This document shows, piece after piece, positions 58,310 to 64,000 of a DNA stretch of 64,000 nt. Each line of letters starts with the position of its first letter. Position 1 is the stretch's first letter. The notes under the pieces are model-generated. The model did not search any database and was not told the DNA's origin. It was given only the letters and a program-made list of their open reading frames with translations. Source of the DNA: Roseobacter litoralis Och 149 (GTDB lineage Bacteria > Pseudomonadota > Alphaproteobacteria > Rhodobacterales > Rhodobacteraceae); NCBI RefSeq assembly GCF_000154785.2, contig NC_015730.1, positions 1,984,001 through 2,048,000 of the forward strand, given 5' to 3'. The translations under genes were made by a program, and so were the position numbers.

Positions 58310-58915
58310 TCAGCGCCGCGCGTCGCCGACCAGTTTCCAAACCAGCGGCAGCAGGATTGCCGCCAGCAGAAGCTTGAGAGCGTCGCCCAACAGGAACGGT
58401 GTCAGACCCCACGCGAGGATCGGCTGATCCCAACCGTAAAGCTGCCCCAGCCACAACAGGCCCGGTACATAGAGCACGATGTTCCCGATCAGCATGGCGA
58501 CCGCCATCCAGACCATGGAGCGGTCCCAACCGCGTTGCGCCAGTGCGCCCAGCAGAACAGTGGCCATGACATAGCCCACCAGATAGCCACCCGTGCTGCC
58601 CATCATATAGGAGATGCCATTCAACTCGGCTGTTGAGCCTTGGAAAATATCAAATCCAAGGGCACCGATAATCATATAGCCCAGAATGGTTGCCAGACCG
58701 AGGCGCGCGCCATAGGCCGCCCCGATGGTCAGAACCGCAAAGGTGCCCATGTTCATCAGTACAGGCGAGCCCGGCACCGGCACTTTGATGTTGGCGGCCA
58801 GTGCCAAAACAGTAATGCCCAGCACCACCAGAACAGCCTGCTTTATCCGCCGCGCGGTACCGGCCGTAGGCCCGAAATGATCTGCCAGAACAGAGTGAGA
58901 AGCGGACAATTGCAT
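58310..58915 (-). CDS. bioY: Biotin transporter substrate-capture protein BioY
   Basis: A 201-residue six-helix membrane protein, the S component of the biotin ECF transporter. Family motifs: KVPVPGSPVLMNMGTFAVLTIGAAYGARLG and MMGSTGGYLVGYVMA. ATG at 58915 (MQLSASHS) has AGGAGA nine bases upstream; the longer frame is unlikely. bioM and bioN are not adjacent, so it may work alone or with units encoded elsewhere. It has its own terminator. Confidence 0.92.
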   Translation of the reverse strand: MQLSASHSVLADHFGPTAGTARRIKQAVLVVLGITVLALAANIKVPVPGSPVLMNMGTFAVLTIGAAYGARLGLATILGYMIIGALGFDIFQGSTAELNGISYMMGSTGGYLVGYVMATVLLGALAQRGWDRSMVWMAVAMLIGNIVLYVPGLLWLGQLYGWDQPILAWGLTPFLLGDALKLLLAAILLPLVWKLVGDARR

Positions 58916-58990
58916 CGGTTGATGTCTCCTGTTTCGATTGTCTTTCCCCATGAATGCCGCAGGTGCGCGCGCCGCGCAAGGGCTCAAACG

Positions 58991-59410
58991 CTATGAGCGG
59001 GTGTAAAGCGTTTGCGACAGGTAATCCTTTCTGGGGCCTGTAACACGCCATTTTACTTCAAATTGCGGCCATTGCGTGAAGTCATAACTACCTTTGTACA
59101 TGTCCGGATCGCACCAATGATCGGTCTCGCCACCCTGTGCGGGCACAGCGTGAAAAAACCGACCATCCTCGAAAAACACCGACAGATCGTCAGACCAGAG
59201 ATACCTTCGCTCTGCCTGCATGGCAGGTTGCCCCTCCAGTTGCATGACCCCTTGTTCGAGGTAATCGAGGCCGTCTTTGACAGGCGACCACACGGCAGTG
59301 CCTTCAAAGATCGCACCGGGGCCACGCTGGGGTGTGATGCGCCGGTAAAGAGACCATGACCCTTCGAAATCTGCCAATTGGCGCGGATCAGTCATCGGCA
59401 GTTGTTTCAT
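58991..59410 (-). CDS. DUF6314 family protein
   Basis: About 139 residues, cytoplasmic. Conserved-looking features: LADFEGSWSLYRRI near the start, then FEGTAVWSPVKDGLDYLEQG, RRYLWSDDLSVFFEDGRFFH, DPDMYKGSYDF and WRVTGPRKDYLSQTLYTR, a lipocalin-like small beta barrel pattern. Start is either 59410 (MKQLP) or 59395 (MTDPRQ); neither has a clear ribosome site. Divergent from purB. Function unknown. Confidence 0.78.
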   Translation of the reverse strand: MKQLPMTDPRQLADFEGSWSLYRRITPQRGPGAIFEGTAVWSPVKDGLDYLEQGVMQLEGQPAMQAERRYLWSDDLSVFFEDGRFFHAVPAQGGETDHWCDPDMYKGSYDFTQWPQFEVKWRVTGPRKDYLSQTLYTRS

Positions 59411-59565
59411 ACGACATGTACCCCGGCCCCGCCTGCACGCCTGTCGCATGGCAGCGCATTGCTTTCCATAAGACCTGCATTTTGCCGCTCCTGTCTTGTG
59501 ATGCACCGCGCGTCAGTCTATGAGCCGCCTGAGCCCGGACGCAATCGCAAATAAGGACGCATTTC

Positions 59566-60870
59566 ATGATCCCTCGATACTCCCGCCCCGAAATGGTCGC
59601 CATCTGGAGCCCGGAAACAAAGTTCCGCATCTGGTATGAAATCGAAGCCCATGCCTGCGAAGCCATGGCCAATCTGGGCGTGATCCCGCGCGAAAACGCG
59701 GATGCCGTCTGGAAAGCCAAGGACGTGGAATTCGATGTCGCCCGCATCGACGAGATTGAAGCCGTGACAAAACATGACGTCATCGCCTTTTTGACCCACC
59801 TGGCGGAACATATCGGCAGTGAAGAGGCGCGTTTCGTGCATCAGGGCATGACGTCATCCGACGTGCTAGATACATGTTTCAACGTGCAGCTTGTGCGCGC
59901 GTCGGACATCCTGATTGAGGATATCAAGGCTCTGCTGGCGGCCCTCAAGCGGCGTGCCTATGAACATAAGGACACCGTCAGGATAGGGCGCAGCCACGGC
60001 ATTCACGCAGAACCCACGACCATGGGCCTCACCTTTGCGCGCTTTTACGCGGAAATGGACCGTAACCTGAACCGTATGGAAAAGGCGCGTTTCGAGATTG
60101 CGACCGGTGCGGTTTCCGGCGCGGTGGGCACTTTTGCAAATATCGATCCGCGTATTGAGGAACATGTCTGCGCACAGCTCGGCCTTGAGCCCGAACCGAT
60201 CAGCACGCAGGTGATCCCGCGCGACCGCCACGCCGCATTTTTCGCAACCCTTGGGGTCATCGGGTCCTCCATCGAGAACATCGCCACTGAAATTCGCCAC
60301 ATGCAGCGCACCGAAGTGCTGGAAGCGGAGGAGTTCTTTTCCGCCGGGCAAAAAGGTTCCTCCGCCATGCCGCATAAACGCAATCCGGTTCTGACGGAAA
60401 ACCTCACCGGGCTTGCGCGGCTGGTGCGTATGGCCGTGGTGCCCGCGATGGAAAATGTTGCCCTGTGGCACGAGCGCGATATTTCGCATTCCTCGGTTGA
60501 GCGCAACATTGGCCCTGACACGACCATCACGCTGGATTTTGCGCTGGCCCGCTTGATCTCGGTGGTGGACAAGCTGGTGATCTATCCCGACAATATGCTC
60601 GCCAATATGAATAAGTTCCGGGGTCTGGTGATGAGCCAGCGTGTTCTGCTCGCTTTGACACAGGCCGGTGTGAGCCGCGAGGACAGCTACAAAATGGTAC
60701 AGCGCAACGCGATGAAAGTGTGGGAAGAAGGCAAGGATTTTAAAACCGAACTGCTGGGCGATCAGGATGTGCTCGCAGCCCTGAGCGCCGAGGACATAGA
60801 AGAGAAATTTGACCTCGGATATCACACCAAACATGTAGATACGATTTTTGCGCGTGTGTTCAAGGAATAG
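59566..60870 (+). CDS. purB: Adenylosuccinate lyase
   Basis: Acts twice in purine synthesis (SAICAR to AICAR, adenylosuccinate to AMP). 434 residues. Motifs: TKHDVIAFLTHLAEH, the catalytic His in GRSHGIHAEPTTMGL, and the flexible signature loop GSSAMPHKRNPVLTENLTGLARL with the catalytic serine. AAGGAC precedes ATG. Followed by a small secreted peptide gene. Confidence 0.97.
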   Translation: MIPRYSRPEMVAIWSPETKFRIWYEIEAHACEAMANLGVIPRENADAVWKAKDVEFDVARIDEIEAVTKHDVIAFLTHLAEHIGSEEARFVHQGMTSSDVLDTCFNVQLVRASDILIEDIKALLAALKRRAYEHKDTVRIGRSHGIHAEPTTMGLTFARFYAEMDRNLNRMEKARFEIATGAVSGAVGTFANIDPRIEEHVCAQLGLEPEPISTQVIPRDRHAAFFATLGVIGSSIENIATEIRHMQRTEVLEAEEFFSAGQKGSSAMPHKRNPVLTENLTGLARLVRMAVVPAMENVALWHERDISHSSVERNIGPDTTITLDFALARLISVVDKLVIYPDNMLANMNKFRGLVMSQRVLLALTQAGVSREDSYKMVQRNAMKVWEEGKDFKTELLGDQDVLAALSAEDIEEKFDLGYHTKHVDTIFARVFKE

Positions 60871-60967
60871 GCAGGGTCGTCGCGGCACTTGCCGCGCGCG
60901 GTATTTTTGTTGACCCATGGCGCGCGGCTGCTACCTTAAGTTCATCGATTTGGACAGGAGAACCGCA

Positions 60968-61132
60968 ATGACGATCAAGACCTTGGCCGCCGCGGTGGCC
61001 CTTACGATACTGCCTGCAATGGCATTCGCCTATGAATGCAATTCTTCGAAACAGAAGCAAGCGTCCATGTCTTGCGCTGAGGGCAGCGTTTATGACGCGC
61101 AATCTGGTGCTTGCGTGCCCACAACCGGGTAG
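60968..61132 (+). CDS. 54-residue secreted Cys peptide
   Basis: A signal peptide (MTIKTLAAAVALTILPAMAFA) followed by a mature part of only 33 residues with three cysteines: YECNSSKQKQASMSCAEGSVYDAQSGACVPTTG. The CAEGSVYDAQSGACV spacing resembles chitin-binding peritrophin or follistatin fragments, but is too short to assign. AGGAG lies at a good distance from ATG 60968, and a terminator follows closely, so it is a credible gene. Function unknown. Confidence 0.72.
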   Translation: MTIKTLAAAVALTILPAMAFAYECNSSKQKQASMSCAEGSVYDAQSGACVPTTG

Positions 61133-61156
61133 GACTTACGAAAAGATATCCGGATT

Positions 61157-61187
61157 AAAGGCGCTCTTTACTGAGCGCCTTTTTTTA
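61157..61187 (+). terminator. Intrinsic terminator after the secreted peptide gene
   Basis: AAGGCGCTC, loop TTTACT, GAGCGCCTT and seven T, about 25 bases after the stop at 61132. Confidence 0.88.
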
Positions 61188-61396
61188 TGCGCTGCATTCT
61201 GTGCGTTTCGCTCCGGGAGTACTCTTATCAGCGTCCGGATATCGCGCTGGCTCACGAAGGCAAATATGCGTTGAACCCAACAATAGAACGGAACGAAAAC
61301 ACGCACCATTTATTTCAATTCATTCTGTGGCGTATTTCAGCCTAAATTTACCTTTCCATGCGAGAACAAACCAAGATCATACACAGGTAGGTAATA

Positions 61397-62464
61397 ATGA
61401 CTGAAATGGTGCCCATTGGTTCTTTTCCCGCACTTCCCGGCAGCCCTGCCTCAGCACCCGTTTCGTTGAGCCGCAAAGCGAAAGCTGCCATCGTCGTGCG
61501 GCTGCTGATCAATGAAGGCGCTGATATTCCATTGGAAGATCTGCCAGAAGAGTTGCAAGCACGGCTCACGCATCAAATGGGCTCCATGCGCACTGTTGAC
61601 CGCACAACACTAGCCAGCGTCGTGGATGAATTTGCGCAAGAACTGGAAAGCATCGGCCTGTCCTTCACCGGCGGCATCGCCGGGGCCCTCGATGCGCTTG
61701 AAGGGCGGATTTCGAAACAGACGGCGGATCGTTTGCGCAAGGAAGCGGGCGTGCGCCGATATGGTAACCCTTGGGAACGGTTGCGCGATCTCGGTGTGGA
61801 AAAATTGCTGCCGGTTTTGCAAAATGAAAGCACCGAAGTGGCCGCGGTTCTGCTGTCGAAACTCGATGTGAAACGCGCGGCGGAATTGCTCGGCAAACTG
61901 CCCGGCCCGCATGCCCGGCGCATTACATACGCCGTTTCACTTACCAGCGCCGTGACCCCGGATGCGGTGGACCGTATTGGCCTGTCGCTTGCCGCACAGC
62001 TTGATGCTGAACCACTGCGCGCCTTTGACAATGGCCCCGTTGAACGGGTCGGCGCTATCTTGAATTCAACAACGACAATCACGCGTGACGATGTTCTTGA
62101 AGGTCTGGATGAAACGGACGCTGGTTTTGCAGAAATGGTCCGACGGGCCATCTTTACCTTTGCGAACATCCCGCAACGAATTGCCGCACGAGATATTCCC
62201 CGGGTGGTGCGCGCACTCGATCAGGAAGCGCTTGTCACCGCCCTCGCCGGTGCGCAAGCGGCAGGGATGCAAGCCTCCGCGGACTTTATCCTCGAAAACA
62301 TGTCCGGGCGCATGGCCGATCAGCTCAAGGAAGAGGTGCAAGAACGTGAAACCGTAAAATCCGCGGACATGGAAGAAGCCTCGGCGCTTATCGTTCAGGC
62401 CATCCGCGAGTTGGAAGCGTCAGGCGACCTGTTGCTGATCGTTGAAGAGAGTGAGCCAGAATAA
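61397..62464 (+). CDS. fliG: Flagellar motor switch protein FliG
   Basis: 355 residues. FliG N-, middle and C-domain repeats are visible: LSRKAKAAIVVRLL, VAAVLLSKLDVKRAAELLGKLPG (the Armadillo-like middle domain), and the torque-generating C-terminus FANIPQRIAARDIPRVVRALDQEALVTALAGA...DFILENMSGRMADQLKEEVQERETVKSADMEEASALIVQAIRELEASGDLLL. It lies alone; no other flagellar gene is in the window. The N-terminal domain that binds FliF is present but divergent. Confidence 0.85.
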   Translation: MTEMVPIGSFPALPGSPASAPVSLSRKAKAAIVVRLLINEGADIPLEDLPEELQARLTHQMGSMRTVDRTTLASVVDEFAQELESIGLSFTGGIAGALDALEGRISKQTADRLRKEAGVRRYGNPWERLRDLGVEKLLPVLQNESTEVAAVLLSKLDVKRAAELLGKLPGPHARRITYAVSLTSAVTPDAVDRIGLSLAAQLDAEPLRAFDNGPVERVGAILNSTTTITRDDVLEGLDETDAGFAEMVRRAIFTFANIPQRIAARDIPRVVRALDQEALVTALAGAQAAGMQASADFILENMSGRMADQLKEEVQERETVKSADMEEASALIVQAIRELEASGDLLLIVEESEPE

Positions 62465-62689
62465 AAGGCCGTCGTGTCGCAACGGATCCACCTTGGTGAT
62501 CCGACAAAGCACCTCGCTGCGCTTCACGCACTCGAATACGGGCATCGTTTTTGATCTGTAAACACTGACGGAACCGAATTGTTCAGGACTCCTAAGCCTT
62601 GAGATTACAGTGGGACGGCGTTATTTGTCTCAGCTGTTGCGGTCGCTTTGCAAAAAGCCACCTGCTCATCAAAAGGGTGCCCTGCCACT

Positions 62690-63583
62690 ATGCCGAAAGC
62701 GCCACCGAGCGATGTCGACCGTGTGATCCAATACGCGACAAACCTCATTGTTGCATCTGTCATCCGCATCGCTCTCGCGTTGCCATATCAGTTCCGCGTC
62801 AGAATGGTCGGGCGGCTGATGCAACACATCATTGGTCCGATTGCCGGATACCGCCAACGCGCCCTTTCCAATCTGGAACTGATCTGGCCCGACCGACCCT
62901 TGGCGGAACGCAAACGGATTGCGGCCGGATGTATGAACAACATGGGCCGCACCCTTATTGAAAACTACTCTCAAAAGGACTTTCCGGCCCGGCTGGCAAA
63001 TAACCCACTTACTGGGGCGGGCGTTGCGGCTTGGGAAACGGCGATCGCAGAGCAGCGGCCAGTGATTTTGGTCACCGGTCACTACGGTAACTATGAAGCA
63101 GTGCGAGCCGCTCTCGCCGGGCGCGGTCATTCGGTTGGTGGTCTGTACCGCAATATGACAAACCCCTATTTCAACGCGCACTACGTAAAAACAATGGAAA
63201 CCTTCGGTGGGCCGGTCTTCGCGCAGGGGCGAAAAGGGACGAAAGGTTTTGTACGCCACCTCAAACAAGGGGGGCAGCTGGTACTCTTGTTTGATCAGCA
63301 CGTCAGATGGGCCCCGACGATGAATTTCCTTGGGCGTCCCGCGCATACGGCGACCTCGGCGGCCGAGTTGAGTCTCAGGTATGACGCCCTGCTTTTGCCC
63401 TTTTACGGCATCAGACAGGCGGACGGATTGAGTTTTGAAACGGTCCTTGAAGCTCCAATACCTCCGTCAACACCCGAAGAAATGACGCAGGCCATCACAG
63501 ATACGCTGAATAAGCGGATTGAACAGGACCCGAGCCAATGGTTCTGGGTGCACCGACGGTGGCGCGCCAAGGTCAAGCGCTAA
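62690..63583 (+). CDS. LpxL/HtrB-family lysophospholipid or lipid A acyltransferase
   Basis: 297 residues with one N-terminal hydrophobic region (NLIVASVIRIALALPYQF) and the HX4E catalytic motif in VTGHYGNYEAVRAAL (His about 125, Glu 130); QLVLLFDQHVRWAPTMNFLGRPAHTATSAAELSLRYDALLLPFYG is the family's central region. It probably adds a secondary acyl chain to lipid A at the inner membrane. ATG at 62690 is chosen; the preceding in-frame TTG start adds 14 residues. The 225-base gap before it shows no gene. Confidence 0.88.
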   Translation: MPKAPPSDVDRVIQYATNLIVASVIRIALALPYQFRVRMVGRLMQHIIGPIAGYRQRALSNLELIWPDRPLAERKRIAAGCMNNMGRTLIENYSQKDFPARLANNPLTGAGVAAWETAIAEQRPVILVTGHYGNYEAVRAALAGRGHSVGGLYRNMTNPYFNAHYVKTMETFGGPVFAQGRKGTKGFVRHLKQGGQLVLLFDQHVRWAPTMNFLGRPAHTATSAAELSLRYDALLLPFYGIRQADGLSFETVLEAPIPPSTPEEMTQAITDTLNKRIEQDPSQWFWVHRRWRAKVKR

Positions 63584-63588
63584 ACGCC

Positions 63589-64000
63589 CTACTCTGCCCG
63601 TGCCGCAGCAAGGATTGGCCCATGGGTGTCTGCCTGAATGAGAACCACAACCGGGTGCGCACCGGGGGCCTCGGCTTTAATATCCAGTGGGGCCAAACCA
63701 TCCCAGGATGTGATCACCTGCCAATCCTGCGCGACATTTACATAGGGTATCGTTTTTCCGGCGTTCTCGCCCCGCGTGATCTTTGCAATACGCTGCGGCT
63801 GATAGCCCACCATCTGAACAGTCATCGGACCGAGGCCGTTCTGCAGAACCACCGCCTGTATCGAAACAGAACGACCTGAGCGAGACACAGTGATCGCAAC
63901 GGCGCGCGCTTGTGATTTATGTGCTTCAATCGCCGTCGCGACGGCCATTGGCTTCGCACCTAAGATATCACTGACACCATTCACGATCATCTCAGGCGTG
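63589..64000 (-). CDS. DUF1223 family protein (C-terminal part)
   Basis: The frame runs off the right edge; about 137 residues are visible. The end (HPVVVLIQADTHGPILAAARAE) and the middle (VVLQNGLGPMTVQMVGYQP...NAGKTIPYVNVAQDWQVITSWDG) match the C-terminal half of the thioredoxin-like secreted DUF1223 family. The N-terminal redox-like domain is outside the window. It is convergent with the acyltransferase, 5 bp apart. Confidence 0.78.
   Translation of the reverse strand, partial: TPEMIVNGVSDILGAKPMAVATAIEAHKSQARAVAITVSRSGRSVSIQAVVLQNGLGPMTVQMVGYQPQRIAKITRGENAGKTIPYVNVAQDWQVITSWDGLAPLDIKAEAPGAHPVVVLIQADTHGPILAAARAE

Noticed and set aside
59866..60918. 350-codon open frame antisense to purB
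   Set aside because: Complete overlap with a certain gene, composition of a reverse shadow and no recognisable motif.

Overview
The window looks like a chromosomal segment of a marine Roseobacter-group alphaproteobacterium (Rhodobacterales). The support is taxon-typical gene content: a DMSP lyase of the DddP type whose catalytic residues fall at the same positions as in the characterised Ruegeria enzyme, CtrA next to SciP, an IalB-family protein, a VPLPA-CTERM protein, a DUF6314 protein and a full alphaproteobacterial pyrH-to-lpxB envelope block. Most of the DNA is ordinary, densely packed core genome. I see no prophage, insertion sequence, CRISPR array or rRNA, and one tRNA (Leu, anticodon TAG).

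Layout. 1-1769: two permeases of a branched-chain amino acid ABC transporter. 1780-4349: HerA-like ATPase, an intergenic region that appears to encode two small terminator-ended RNAs, then an IalB-family protein. 4377-8630 (minus): L,D-transpeptidase, lpxD, an acyl carrier protein and a ketoacyl synthase in one run. 8944-12183: a Tat-exported DUF882 protein and a TadE/TadE/TadG set. 12534-13489: rpsI and rplM. 13785-18138: thioesterase, trmFO, methyltransferase, gluQ, hisI, NifU-like protein. 18211-24197: soluble chemotaxis transducer, a 40-residue membrane peptide behind a LexA-type box, recG, ligA. 24325-26688: ctrA, sciP, mnmA. 26752-39001 (minus): lpxB, lpxI, lpxA, fabZ, skp, bamA, a 43-residue membrane peptide, rseP, dxr, cdsA, uppS, frr, pyrH (listed from left to right; transcription runs pyrH to lpxB). 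39095-45545: miaA, an AraC regulator, an oligopeptide-type ABC transporter without a binding protein. 45562-49579: transglycosylase, ssb, a candidate structured RNA, tRNA-Leu, a Hint-domain protein, and a split Nnr repair enzyme. 49750-51541: glnB-glnA. 51656-53859: a DUF3445 haem-dependent demethylase-like gene divergent from dddP. 54102-64000: VPLPA-CTERM protein, SGNH-like protein, hydrolase-OsmC fusion, lipoprotein, bioY, DUF6314, purB, a 54-residue secreted peptide, fliG, an LpxL-type acyltransferase and the C-terminal part of a DUF1223 protein.

How the genes fit together. Much of the window builds the cell envelope: CTP-dependent phospholipid and isoprenoid synthesis, lipid A assembly (lpxA, lpxB, lpxD, lpxI, fabZ, an LpxL homologue), outer-membrane protein insertion (bamA, skp, rseP) and peptidoglycan remodelling (L,D-transpeptidase, DUF882, transglycosylase). 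ctrA/sciP, fliG and the chemotaxis protein belong to the cell-cycle/motility programme. dddP and the DUF3445 gene point to use of marine methylated compounds.

The least explained elements are small: two tandem candidate sRNAs at 3439-3634, two unannotated membrane peptides (19780-19902 and 33102-33233), the uppS gene whose reading frame has no normal start codon at the needed place, and a long-range paired RNA-like structure behind ssb. None of these could be tested here; comparisons and RNA data that would decide them are given with each finding.
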